Positions 34,038 to 46,800 of a stretch of DNA of 64,000 nucleotides are shown one piece after another. The notes under the pieces were generated by a model. It made no database searches, was not told where the DNA came from, and saw nothing but the letters and a program-made list of their open reading frames with translations. Every line of letters begins with the position of its first letter. Within the stretch, counting starts at the first letter, position 1. The DNA comes from Lojkania enalia (lineage: Eukaryota > Ascomycota > Dothideomycetes > Pleosporales): contig ML986580.1 in the NCBI GenBank assembly GCA_010094045.1, positions 1,104,571 to 1,168,570 of the forward strand, read 5' to 3'. The position numbers and the translations under genes are program-made.

Positions 34038-36384
34038 TGATAAGAGGGAAATGGACACAAAGGAAAGGCGGGACCCGGTGGTGGCCAGGCATTCGGATAC
34101 AACCTTGGAACGTGCAGCTGGAAGCACGGCGGGGTTTTTGTCGGGCACGGGCCGATACCTAAGAGGAGGAGGTGGAGGAGAAGGGGAGGGGGAGGTGCAA
34201 TGCTGTGTAGGCGGGGAGTGAAAGAAGAAGGCGGTCGCAGTCGGCCACCATGTAAGAACGGGGTGGAAGAACGGGGTGGAAGAGCGGGACGGATGAATAT
34301 ACTAGAGTATTAAGCGTTGTGAGGGACCACGGAGGTCTTTTCAGGTCTCCAGGAAGACGCGCACGCACGAGGCCGACGCAGGGTCTTGCAGTGGAGCTGA
34401 CGTGCGCGCACCGAGTAAGAAGATTAGAATAATGGGGCTTACCTTTGGTAGGTTTGTATGGGCTGTTGGGCGGATGGGAACGAAGGGGGCGTGCTATGCA
34501 ATAGGGGTCCCATGGCGTCTGCAGCCAATGGGGGCGCAGCGACTCGGCTTGCGTCTAATTGGCTCTCGCAACGCTCACATGGCTGGGCCGCCTTCGAACA
34601 ATGGGGCAACCGCAGCGATGGCACTGTACCTGTCTGGACACCCCAATCCGGCATAAGACGCGAGCCTTGGCGCTCCCGCCCTGTCAAGAACCTCTAGTGG
34701 AAGGCCTCCTACCGCTGCTCCATACCTCCTGCAACCATGGCCGGCTCTGGACCGTTAACGCCGCGGCGGGAGTTTCCGTCAATCTTTCGTTCACTATACG
34801 CATGCCTCGCTATCTCTCGTATATCTACGAAGCCCGCAACGAGGGGCGCAGCTATTGTCCATCCATACGCATGCACCTGCACTGTACATACACCAACGCG
34901 TCCTTCCGCGGCCCTCCGGAGCGGCCTTGGAATCCGACAGCTGAAGAGCTGAAAACTCCACGAGACGTCTGGAGCGATGCAGCAGCCATGGCTATCCGGC
35001 CAGCCTCCAGCTCAGCTCACCATGCCGTCTCCATCTAACCTACCTCGTCTCCAAACCACCTCTCCGTCTTGTTTCTCCGCCCATTGCTTCAACCTCATGC
35101 ATTCATTTCGTTTGTCGCATTCTGGTCCGTTTATGAAGGATCCTACAAGCAGTTCCATTCATGGTGAACTATTTAGAAGGACGCCGCGCGTCCAGCTCCA
35201 GTTCTCTGTGTGTTGAGCTTGGCCAACACTCTCCACCAAGCTTACGCCCTTTCGTAAGCTGCGTGGGCGCGTTTCTTCTCACACCGTCTTATCTTTATCG
35301 TCATTTCCATTTCATTCCAAGTTGGTGTGGGAGTGCATCCAGGTAATCCGGCCGTTGCAGACCATGCAGCGGCAGCAGAAGTCGTCCGTATGGATGATCT
35401 TTTCGAAACGTCCGCCGGATTCGACCAGTGCATGTCCCACAACCTATCTCTTTTGCTATGCGGTCATGTAGGCAATGCTTTTACACTTCACTTGGGGGTA
35501 CGTATGCACTCCATGCCTAAGTGTGAGTAGGTACCTAGATAGGTTCTCGTTTCAGTAGGCACAGTGCTCTTTCTAGCGACCTAGTCTGGCAGGAGCCAAT
35601 GGAGACGTTCTTTCCCGTTCTCCTGACAATATGGACCGACTACAAGATTGCCGTGGCATCATCTCCGATCTCGCATCTCTAATAACGTAGAGCTGTAAAG
35701 CTCGAGCACACGCTCCTCATGGTCAATCCGGTGAAGATGAGGTCAACTGGTGCGAGCGAGCGCCTTCCTAGCTGGCGTGCAGGCGCACTCCCAGTCACCG
35801 TCACCGTCACCGTCACCGTCACCGTCACCGTCACCATCACCAGGCGCGCCAATATCTCTCCTGGCTCTTTTCTACCTTTTCCACTTTTTCCGCCTTGTAT
35901 CCACCTTTACTCTTACACCACCCCGCACTCCCTTCTTGTCCTTGTTGTCAATAGCCTAGTCGCTTCTGTTTCTCATGCCTGGCACCTTTCCCCCGCCTGC
36001 AATCGCGCACCCGCGTAATCGCGAGCAAAAACTTTTCCAGTTTTGCCTAGATTCATGTATTCACGCTCTGCAGAACCTCGACATATCACAGCGGAGGGTT
36101 GTCACTAGTAAGTTTATCCACTTTCACTTACGCCGCCGCCCCAGTAACACAGCACTTCACTGCTAGGTCCGCTCGTCTCACGCGACAAACAAACCTCACC
36201 CAGCTTCAGTACCGCCCACACAGTCTCTTCGCCCTTCCCCGCGATTGCCGCGCCCCAACCTTCCAAAGCGTCTCCACCGGGTTCCGCCATTTCATCGCCG
36301 CCTCTGTCACTCCAACGTCCAAGGCTCGAACCGGTAGGCCCCTCTCGCCTCAGCGGCAGCTTAATACCTCAAATAGAGCCGGAA
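34038..36384. other. 2.3 kb divergent intergenic region
   Basis: It should hold the promoters of the CAP59-like gene (-) and the RRM-like gene (+). A hexanucleotide tract lies at 35795-35841. A GTAAGT...CTGCTAG pair at 36108-36166 could be a 5' UTR intron of the RRM-like gene. No coding region is supported. Confidence 0.45.
35795..35841. repeat. Hexanucleotide microsatellite (TCACCG)n
   Basis: About seven head-to-tail TCACCG units, the last with one substitution (TCACCA). It is open in several frames, giving Thr-Val or Ser-Pro repeats in chance ORFs. Likely polymorphic in length. Confidence 0.9.
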
Positions 36385-38290
36385 ATGGATCCTTCTCCGG
36401 GAGGTCGTCCGCCGGCTCCTCGCGACAATTCTCGGACGGGCAAGCAGGATACACGCAGCAATCTCGCTGTTCAGCCCACAGCTGCCCCAGCAGGCAACAT
36501 TAGTCTCAAGAAAAAGAGCATCAAAATGATTGGACTTGCTCCTAATAGTCTGCCCAAGCTGCCTCCTCAGAACCTCTCTGTTATGCCCGTTCCCGCGAAG
36601 CCAAAAGAGGAAGACAGGTATGTATATAACCTTCAACGTTCGCGCCTTCTAGCTCATCGCTTGACTTTCTATCATTTCGTTCAAACTATCTGGGAAATCC
36701 AGGGTGCTAATCTTGCAACAGGGTGACTATCAAAGCGGAGCCTGTATCGGAAAAGATACCTCGGTCGACTGAATACAAAGGCGCCACTACTCCACAGTCG
36801 AAGCCCGAGTCAACCCTTGCCACCAATGGGCGACCCAGTGGCGAAGCCAGCCTTGCTACCAAATTCGCGAGTCTGCAGAGGCTTAGGACTACACCAGTTG
36901 AGCTCTATCTGTTCGATACTCCCACTAAGACGATTCAACCCATTGTAGAGGCCACCAAGGAGTCATACAAGCTAAAGGCCTCTCAGGATGATATGGTTAC
37001 CGAGAAGATTCAGCCCACCACCGATCCTGTGCAAAAGCCATCTTCACCTAAAGCCTTAGTAGAGGTTGCTCCAACCGCCGGATTGGGGTTTAAGCCAAGA
37101 GACGATCTAGAACAGAAGTATGTAGCCAAGGCTGCCGAGTACCTCGATTCGCTCCCCACGAGCAGAAGCACCCCCACTGCTCACCTAGTCAAGACTGTGA
37201 CCCAAAAGCTACGCGCCGTCCATGCTGCTCCAAAGCTAGACTCATTCGCTGTAGTCAAGGAGAGCAAGCGCCAATATATAGAGGCGGCTGTGGGATATTT
37301 GAACGACAAGCCCAGGAAAGTCGGTCAGACTTTGGATCATGTGTACTTGGAGAATCTTCTCACCACCGTCGACGCAGATTTCCTACAGTTGTGTGCAAAG
37401 CTAGCAGATGAAGGTTTCCTCTCTCTAGAAGATCTTGATGATGTTGTTGGACTCTGCAAGGCCCTTTCTTATGTTTCTATTTCGAAGGAGGAGGACGAAG
37501 CACCGGAACCTACCAGTGCTCCTGCGCCTCTTACACCTAGTTCTACCCCTCCAGGATTCCATGATCTTATGGAACAAATGTCTTCTTGGCCGACTCAGGA
37601 AAAACGTGAGAATAGTGAGTTACTATTTACTTATTTGGCTATGAAATGACAACTAACACAGCCTAGTTCCCGGCTGCCATACCGTGATTCTCAATGGCAT
37701 CTACGGACTTGCCACCGTGAATAAAGCACAAGCCCTCGTTTGGGGTGGTAGACTCGAGTCAATTAGCGTAGACTCTGGCAAGAACTCTGCTACGGTGAAG
37801 TTCTTAACTGCCGAGGCTTGCCAAAAGTACTATGACGCGACTGGAAGCGGCGTTAAGGTCCCAGTCGACGGCAAGAAGTTTGTTGTTCTAGTTGAACGCC
37901 AGCCCGCACCGAACTCCACGACTGAGGTGATTAGAAATTGCATCGAGGGTGATGCGTCTCGTTGTGTGCGGGTTCTTGATGCGGACGAAGACTGGGCCGA
38001 TGCTGCATTGAAGAAGCTGGCAGAGGGCACCGGAAAGGTTAAGCGTGAGCTTGATTGCATCAAGAGGGGCAGAACAGCGCGTGAGGTATGTTCTCTCACC
38101 TCTAGAGGAACTTTTTGGACATGTGGTAATCAAGATATAGCGGTACTACATCGAGTTCCGATTCTCAAATATCCGCCATGCGCTCAACTTTAAGCAGGCT
38201 ATCATGGATGATGTTGACTGGGAGTCTAGCACGATTACTTATGGGCAAGATCCCTGTGAGGCAGCAAATGGCGTCCATTTCGAAGACTAA
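36385..38290 (+). CDS. RRM-like fold protein of unknown function
   Basis: Four exons: 36385-36617, 36722-37614, 37667-38085 and 38141-38290, giving 564 residues. The N-terminal half is Pro/Lys/Ser-rich. The middle has helical segments (QKYVAKAAEYLDSLPTS, YIEAAVGYLND, VYLENLLTTVDADFL). The C-terminal part has an RRM-like pattern: HTVILNGIYGLATVNKAQAL, GGRLESISVD, SATVKFLTAEACQKYYDATGS, VPVDGKKFVVLVE, then a second similar stretch (CVRVLDADEDW, REYYIEFRFSNIRHALNFKQAI with one extra Arg at the splice junction). Fungal RRM regulators use the same 'GGRLESI...VxFxxxxxAxxYY' pattern, so RNA binding is likely; specific role unknown. Intron 3 leaves CGG TAC TAC in frame. A possible 5' UTR intron lies just upstream. 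Confidence 0.82.
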
Positions 38291-41200
38291 ATTACTTCCT
38301 TACTTGCTGATTAGGCTGCAAGATCTATGGACTGCCTAACCAATGTTTTGTTGGAAGGAGATGTTCATGACTTGGACGGGATAAATAGGTATGACATTAT
38401 GGGCCCTCGGCCCACGGCTCTTGAATGTCAAAAGTTAGTTTCAGATGTAGGGAGATGGGCTAGGGCATATCTTTCCTGCCCTTGGTGGTGGTTGATTATC
38501 TAGGCTAGTTGTGAGCACAAACGAATGGTATGGCATGGTCTATTCACTACCTTTATATTTCGTGAACGTGATAGTGTAGATCCGCGATTTGGCCCAAGAG
38601 ACCTCATGATGATAGGATATGAGGATAGAATGTCACGGCTGAAGTATGTGTACGCGGAAGTGCATGAGCGCGCCTCGGATGAGAGGACAGCATTCGATTA
38701 TCCCTCAGGTGAGCGATTGGCGTTCGTTGTACGTTGAAGATTGAAGGGATCGTGCAACTGAGTAGGGTTTGGGGAATTCCGGGGATTTTAGGTGAACACC
38801 TATGGTGGGTGTGTTAGGCGGCGTTTATGGTGATTTAAGGCATGGGAAGGCAAGATGGATGTGAGCGTTTGTAGCGGGAGGGGAACGGAGTTCCAAGAGG
38901 GAGGGAGAGAGAAAGGCAAGAAGGGAGACAAGGAGGGGTATTCTGAGATGGGATGGTGTAGGTTTGGTGTGGATATGTAGTGGCGTTAGCATAGGTTGAT
39001 AAGAGACTTGAAGACGACGTTGAATACTTGGAAAAGCATGAGCACCAAGTAGACGATCTGCCGCACGACCAAACTTAGAAGACCTGAAAGAAGCATCAGC
39101 TGGTATAACCAATGGGGTCGTGCTTCTAGTTAATGTTGATCTGAATTGCCGAGAGAATTCGGGGCTGGGAAAAGTCGGAGCCAGGAGTGCTATCTATGGT
39201 GTTACTATGTTGGTGCTGTCTGAAATCGTCGGCCTGTCTAAGCTAAAGCGCTCTATCGAGGGCATGTCCTTTGAGTCGCTTGGTACATTTCTCCTTCTGT
39301 CGCAGTGCAGGATAAGGGTCGTGACGTACGCCACTTGCGTCGAATGTTTTTCTAGAGATGGAGATCCGGCTTCTACCGATTGAAGTAATGATGTGTTGTG
39401 GTAGCGATAAGTTGGGTTGTCGACGCACGTGGCGCGTGGGGGATCTGCGAGGTACAGATTATCAAGGTCAGGACAAGACGAAAGCCGGTACAAAGAGACG
39501 CGTGGCTGGCTGATGCGGAGAATGGTATGCGATGAGTAGTACGTGGTGTTGATAAAGGCGTTATGGCGGGTGCCAGATCATGGTTGCTGGGTCGTTTCGT
39601 ATTTTGGAGGTTTGGAGATAATATGTCGTGCGGTTGGAAGGGGCATTTCGGGTCTTGATGGGACTGAGAAAGGAGGTGGTAAGGTGTAGGATGCTTAGCC
39701 GACGTTCGGCTTGTTCATTTTACGAGTCAATAGAGGTTAATGGTAAGGTTGCAGCCGACGGCAGATATTGACATGACTAGTAATATGACGTTGCGGATGC
39801 TATTCAGAGGAGATATAATTTCCATTAGGATCGAAGGGTCTTGGCTGAGGGATTAACCGCCTCCCACCCGTCTAGAAGTGCCTCGACGGCAAGCGGAGTT
39901 TTGCGAGCCAGTCGGTCGAAGGGTAGCAATGGCGATGTTGTAGGTGATATCAGGGTCTGTCATATCTTACCGAATAGCTACTAATGTAAAGATAGAATGT
40001 CGAGTTAGAAAGATTCGAAAGGTGGCCGTGATAGTGGTGCGTCAAAAACAGAAGGTGCAGAAATGGTAAAGCGTAAGAGAGCTGGAAGGACGGCGTACAG
40101 AGATTTGTAGAGAGAATATTAAACGTATGGATAGACAAGACGCTGCCAATGAATGTAGGTAGAGAGAAATGGAGTTCGATAGAAGTCTAATTTAGAAGCT
40201 AACGGAGAGGCGAACTCGATGGAGGAGATTTTTCATCTGATAGAGACGTCTAGTACGTACACCTATCGAATGTTTTCTTGTCACTATCTCCACCTAGTTA
40301 GGTAGAGTCAAACATGGAAAGGAAATGGTAAAGCCGAGCAATGTGTTTAATGGCGCCGAGGGCGTGGCTTCCTGTTTGAAGCAATGTTAAATAACAGGGG
40401 TATTTTGGACATAGAATTACAGCATGTGCAGCAAGAGTATGTCGATCCCAGGCGTTGGCCGTTAAAAAATAAGGCTGTTTGCCGAGGGATGTCCTATATA
40501 TTATAAGATTGTATTTACACTGTCGTTTAGATATTCGACGATCCACGCCCGAGCAACCAAGTGCCACCGCTAGAATATTTGTCGCTGGCTAGAAGACATT
40601 ACGAGCCTTGCCTAGTGATATCCCCCGAAAGTTTCCTGTATGCATTGATGTGTGAATACGAGGTCCCATAAAAGGACGCAGCATCAGCTTCAGCGCTGGG
40701 ATCTTCGTTCTTTGAGGCTATTGGCGATTAGGTTTAACGTCCTGATAAAACGATGGATCAGTTGGATACTCAGCGGGTACAACTCTTAGAAGTTAAAAGT
40801 ATCTGGCCGAGGGAGAGCCGATTATGGGGACCGCCCCTAGCATCAACCACGTGTGGAGGTGAGTTCTAAGAAAATGAAAATCGCTATCTACAAGCTCCCA
40901 TTAGTTAATAGAAATTTCGGTAACGATGCGCTAGAAGCTCCTTACTCGGTGGCACGGAGGATGTGAGGTTTAGAGAATAGATTACCGTTGGGATATCAAT
41001 CGTGCTACAACGGCATAATTTGGGAGACGAGTCATGAAGGAGTTCTCCCTAATCCAGCGCCATATCAAGGCTACGCCCAAAATAAGGGCCATGAACCAGA
41101 GGTCTACTCAAGGAACCGACAATAGCTTGGCATACCCTCTAAAAAGGTCTTTGATCGAGTTGGAGTAATATTAATATGATGCTAAGGGTCAGTGGCCTCG

Positions 41201-42497
41201 AAATCAATAATTTCTCCAACGTTAGAGTGCGGTAGGCCCTGGTGGAATCCGATTGCCTTTTGAAGTCAACGAGTAGCATCTGCCGGCTTTCCAATTCTAA
41301 AGAAGCTATACATTTGGAGAGGGAGCCTTGAGAGTACGTAGCGTTATAATGTAGGATACGCAATGATATGCTTGAGGAGGATATCGTCACAAAACGCGGA
41401 GACCCTTCATAGGGAGCTAAGGTGCGAGGAATCATCGCATTACGCTGGTGGGTTGTCGAGATGCAACCGCTCACGAATCAGCATGACATACTCTTAGTTG
41501 CAAAGCTGTAATGATGCTGTAGTAGAAAGTGGGCGTTGGTGGCTACCGGTGTTGAACCCAACCCAACTCCAAGTCTCCAACCCGAACCCAACCAACTTCC
41601 CGAAGGGGTTGAATAATCGGGTCCTTGGCAGAGCTTTGGGCATGTCTCCACTTCAAGTTTCTCACTCTCGCAGGCTAGGTGCACACCTACCACACGTGGC
41701 AATTTTGCTCGATGGTCGACCTGGGATAAAGATCAATACCAGCGCGGCCGTTGCTCGGTAGAATTTCTTGACGGCGACCAATTATCCACGGCAGAGGGTC
41801 GTGGGCCAAAAATGGCGCTGACCAAACTTTAAGGTATTTTCAAGAAAGTTTCTGGAAGAGGCCGTGGAAGAAGCTGCCACTTAGCCTGTAGTAGAGGGCT
41901 CCCTTTTGCGGGCTGCGCTTGCAGCACAATAATCCTGTTACCGCGCGAGTACATGTGTAAGGACATGAATTTGATCTGAACCGCGGCCAGCGGCAAGCGG
42001 CAATGTCGGACTCTAAAGGCGCAAAATCCTGCGTGCGGCAGGGCGTGCAGGGGAATAAATATGACGTCGAAATATGGTTGTTTCGCTGATGAACACCACT
42101 CTCTCATCTCCTAGTTCTGAAGGGAGGCGTCCGGCGAAGGCCATTGCAATTCGCCATCCTCCTTGCCGCGCACAAGGGAGATCACCAACCAGAGTCCGTC
42201 GCGAGCTGGCTGCTAGCCTGGAGCTCTGGAGATGTCGTCAGTCACGTTTTTCTTTTCGTGCCTCGTGGCTGCCATGTGCGTGCTCAGCTTCCAAGGTTGC
42301 TCCGGCCGGCTTGCGCACATGACACCCGCCCGCAACGCGACGGAGGATCGCGAAGGTGCCACAAAGCGGTCGTTTTAATTATTTCGACACATTTGACTGT
42401 TTGTCCGCTACAGCACGCCTTCGAGTCAGACATCAACTTCCTGCTTTTTGATTAATTATTGAATCTATCCGCCCCAACACGCACGGCTAGCGAGCAC

Positions 42498-42527
42498 TTT
42501 TTCTCCCTCCCCTCCCCCTCCCTCCCC
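42498..42527 (-). repeat. Polypyrimidine run / G-quadruplex pattern on the minus strand
   Basis: Thirty consecutive pyrimidines; read on the minus strand there are five G runs of 3-5 bases separated by single A bases. It could form a G-quadruplex or triplex. It lies about 1.35 kb before the start of the Far1-like gene. Confidence 0.6.
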
Positions 42528-43230
42528 AAAAGACGAGTCTACTACGACCAGGACGGTGCCTGGATGTACATATGCACCGCGTCTCTCCATCTCTGCCGCT
42601 TTCACGTGGCTGCGGCCGAGTTCCTGCGTCCGTTGGGTACGGCGTCTGGTTCGTCGTGCGGTGGCCGGAATGTGCATATATTTGCATAAAACACACATAA
42701 ACTTTTCATCGTTGCTCGTAGCCGGCAGCGTCTACGCGAGGTAGCCAAACTCTAAATCGAAACGTCCTGACTCGGCCCAGCAGACGATGCCTGGAGAGCA
42801 TTGTTCCAATAATAGGGAGGGCTGGCTGGATGGAATATCTGCTTGAAGCGTGGCAACCGCGCAGGTGTCCCAAGGCAGGTAGGCAAGCAGCGTGTGGATA
42901 GCTACGAATCTACGGTACGTACTGGGGTATGTACATATGGATTTATGTCGACGATTCGATACATATTTGGTTAATTCGACGGCCTGCGGATGCAGCCGCC
43001 ACAACAAGAGACGAGCCTTCCAACAGTCGGTTGCTCGCAGGCCTACCGGCACCTGACCGTCACACGAACGAGTCCACATGTTCCTATACCTGTGTACAGT
43101 ATGTATGCATGTACAGTCTCGCAGTGGTCTCCGCATGAACAGCCTCGCTCTGGAGTGGACAAGGTGCATACATGTCAACTGCTCAGTACTGCGCGGCTCG
43201 GCTACCCTTCTTGCGCCAGCGACGCTCGCT

Positions 43231-43254
43231 CTAGCCGGCCGGCCGGCCGGCTAG
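43231..43254. repeat. Perfect 24-bp GC palindrome CTAG(CCGG)4CTAG
   Basis: The block reads the same on both strands: CTAG, four CCGG units, CTAG. It could extrude as a hairpin and is dense in CpG. It lies about 620 bases upstream of the Far1-like start. Confidence 0.85.
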
Positions 43255-43873
43255 TCCCGCTTGGGATTGGGACTGGGCCTGCCTCGGGGGGAACAAGAAC
43301 GGTATCATGGTACATGTCGTCGCATTATGGTATCGAAACCGCCAATGGCCGTCGCGGTGGCGCCCCTAATCCCCCTTACCGACCGTGCATGGCCCCGTCG
43401 CTGGAGGCGTCGCGGCGGATTCTGACCCCAAAACAAGGGTGTCTTCTTTCTGCCATGCCATGCCAGGTCCTCCGGCGGCCCTCTGCACAGTGCACACACG
43501 CACACACACCCTCTGCCCGCGCTCGGTCAATGCTCTCTGATGCAGCGAGGTATATCCACCATGTTCACGCCGCAGCAGAGCTGGTCCCCGCCTCCGTCTT
43601 GACACTACGTATTCCTGCAAGTGCACTCCCTTGCCCGTCTACTGTAATTACACTACCCTCCTTCCCCTGCCCCTTCTCTTGAGATCCTCTCACGGTCCGC
43701 TCCACACCCCAGCAGGGTCCGGCCAGGCGAGCCTACCAGCGGCCTGCCTCTAAAGGTCACACCAGCCCGCGGCCTCTTCACAGCGATCTGCTCCGTACCG
43801 CGTGCTTTCTCCATGCTGAAACGTGCCTGAAGCAAACGAAAAGCTCAGCCGTCTGCTCCTCCTAGACCCTTCC

Positions 43874-46800
43874 ATGTCGAGCGGCTTCCATTCGTCTTCT
43901 TCTGGCCGCCCCCCACACCAGAAACAAGTCCCTTCTGACATAGAAGCGAACCTCTTTGAGCTCGGCCTCCTGGGCAGCAAGTCTAGGAAAAAATCTGCCA
44001 GGGCACCCGAGAAGAGCAAGGACAAGAAAAAGACAAAGGCTGTCGAATTTGGATCGCCGGTGGCCCACTACAGTACAACCATCCCGAGACCTTGTTTCCA
44101 AGCTTTGACCGGCTCATGTCTTTCATAGCAGGCTTCCGACCCCATTCCCGCAACTCCAATTTCTCCTCTGACACGGCGAAGCCTTTTACCTCGCACTCTC
44201 TGAGAAGCAATTCGGCATTCGCCTCGCAGGTCCCCCCGCGCTCCGCCAGAGGCATGGCTGGCGTGCTCGACATTGAGCGGTCTAGGACTCGCCGCGAGCG
44301 GACCTTCATTGGGAGCGAGTGCGCCGTCTGCGAGGAGCCTCTGGAACACACCCTGCGCGGCGAACGCATTCTGCAACTTTCGTGCGGCCACGTCTCTCAC
44401 GAAGCCTGCTTCTATGAATACATCCGCGAGTTTGAGTCGCAGCACTGCCCTACATGCAATGCGACATTGGGCCTAGATACTAGTCGCGGTGGTAATGTTC
44501 TCGATCTTGGTAAGTCTGGCCAGCAGCCTTGTTTCTTTTTGGGAGGTGGGGAAAAGAAGGGAGGGAGACTTGGACGAGGGAGAGAAAGAACCGAGTAGGA
44601 ATCGCTGACAACGGGGCGTAGAAAAGTTGAGTACGATCGTCCGGTCGGTACAGAACGATGGTAGTCAATCGGGCAGAAGCAACCAGAACACACCGACGCC
44701 ATGGGATCACCAGCCAGTCCCAGATGCGCAGATTCATGGACGGCCGCGTGGTGACAGCGACTTAAGCGGCCGTTATCAACCCCCTCACCCCTCGCGTCAG
44801 CGCGACAGCAGCCACAGTCGAGAACGATCGGAACGGACCATGGGATCGGTGTCGCGCCAGCACATCCGGAGCGACAGCGGAGCAACGGGTGTCACGGGCG
44901 TCACGGGCGTTGCATCATCGGGTGACTACGCAGCGACCCACGATGGACGGAGGCACGACTATGATGTGCAGTCGATGGAGACGAGCTTGAGCAGCCCTCG
45001 CGGCCTCCTCAAGAGCCCGATCCCCGCACCCACCGTGACGGTCCGCAGTGAATTCCCGACCCTGAGCCGGTCTCGCCAGCAGCAGAGTTTGACGTGCCTG
45101 ATCACGGTCGAGGTAGTGGAGGGAAAATGGAGGCCAGATCCCGAAGACATACGCGCGGCACCGCCATTGCCGTCAATTGCGAGCGCCGCAGAGCAATTCC
45201 CGCGGCCGAAATCGCCCTCGCGGGGCAACGGCCGGCCTTTCGAGAACGCCTATGAGTCGCCCGAGGTGCTGGATGAAATCACCACAGATCTGCACTCCCG
45301 CGTCGACAATTGGCACGGGCTCGACTTCTCGCGGTTCGGCAAACTGCGACTCCATGGCCATGTGCGGGTCGGCAAGGACCGCCAGTCGTGGCAGGAGCTC
45401 GAGTGCTACCTCTTCTCCGAGATGCTCATCTGTGTCAAGGAGAAGAAAGCCACCCAGCAGCCGCAGTGGGACGGCGCCGAGCCGGCCAATAGGAAGCCCA
45501 AGTGCACCCTCAAGGGCTCCATTCTCATCAAGAAGCACCTCAACCAGGTTGAACATTCGCTGGACGATGCAATTCTGACGCTGAGTCTATCCGTTACCGA
45601 GCTGCCGTCCTTCCACTTGCAGTTCCAGAACCGGAGCCAGCTAGAATTATGGAGGCGAGCGCTCATGGACATTCGTCATGACTACCCGATCTCAAACCGT
45701 ATCCAAGATTATGACCAAGACTTTTCCGGCACTGACGACGACGACTACAGGGGAAACAAACCTAGGCGCGTATCCTCGGTCACATCTTCCTACGGAGCCG
45801 CTAGATCTACCGTTACTGCCCCAACTGAATACACCAACTCACGTGCGGGGGGAATGCCGGAGTTGCGTTTTTCGGGCGCGATCCATGTCCCACTAGATAT
45901 TGTTATCGTTATTCCTGTTTCATCGTCAATGCAAGGTCTTAAGATCAACCTTCTCCGAGACACACTCAAATTCCTTGTCTCCAATCTCGGCGAGCGAGAT
46001 CGCATGGGCCTAGTCACGTTCGGTTCAAGTGGCGGCGGAGTGCCTATTGTTGGCATGACTAGCAAAGCATGGAGTGATTGGCCGAAGGTATTGGATTCCA
46101 TCCGCCCTGTTGGACAGAAGAGCCTTCGTGCAGACGTGGTGGAAGGCGCGAACGTAGCCATGGACCTCCTCATGCAGCGCAAGTCGAATAACCCTCTCTC
46201 GAGCATTCTGCTCATCAGCGACTCATCTACCTCGGATGTGGAGGGCGTCGACTTCGTAGTGTCTCGAGCGGAGGCTGCAAAGTAAGTCGATATGCATATG
46301 CAACTACTTCCATTTGGGGTGCTAAGTTTATGCAGAGTCACCATCCACTCGTTCGGCCTCGGTCTCACTCACAAGCCCGATACCATGATTGAACTCTCAA
46401 CACGCACCAAGGCATCTTACACCTATGTCAAGGACTGGATGATGCTCCGAGAGTGCGTGGCTGGATGTTTGGGCTCGCTCCAGACCACGTCGCATCAAAA
46501 CGTCAAGCTGAAGCTACGTCTTCCGGAAGGGTCCCCTGCTAAATTTGTCAAGATCAGTGGCGCGTTGCAAATCACGAAGCGGGCCACGGGGCGGGATGCC
46601 GAAGCGTCACTAGGAGACTTACGCTTCGGCGACAAGAGAGGTATGTGGACACGATGCGAAACAAAACTCGCTGCTAATATTTGGTACAGATATCCTCGTG
46701 CAACTAGCCATCTCACCCGACACTGCTTCCCCGGAACAGCTCCCGCAGGACCCCTGGGAAACGATCGTTTCAGGTCTCGAAGCCTTGGGGGGGCCTTTGG

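Larger units (their letters stand above)
38291..43873. other. 5.6 kb gene-poor region upstream of the Far1-like gene
   Basis: I find no supported protein gene on either strand. Contents: an AACCC-rich stretch near 41555-41602, a pyrimidine-only run at 42498-42527, and a perfect GC palindrome at 43231-43254. Small ORFs of up to ~230 codons (for example 42990-43682) are GC-rich shadows without motifs. The last 1.5 kb is GC-rich and may be a long promoter or leader of the scaffold gene. Confidence 0.45.

Noticed and set aside
34038..34148. Upstream extension of the CAP59-like frame
   Set aside because: It begins with GTG, and the ATG at 34037 gives the expected short cytosolic tail before the membrane helix.
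41555..41602. AACCC-rich stretch as a telomere-like repeat
   Set aside because: Units are irregular and do not match the TTAGGG telomere of filamentous fungi.
42990..43682. 230-codon ORF upstream of the Far1-like gene
   Set aside because: GC-rich sequence is generally poor in stops; no domain is visible, and overlapping ORFs exist in other frames.
45790..46368. 192-codon antisense ORF in the Far1-like gene
   Set aside because: It is a shadow of the vWA coding region with no recognisable domain.
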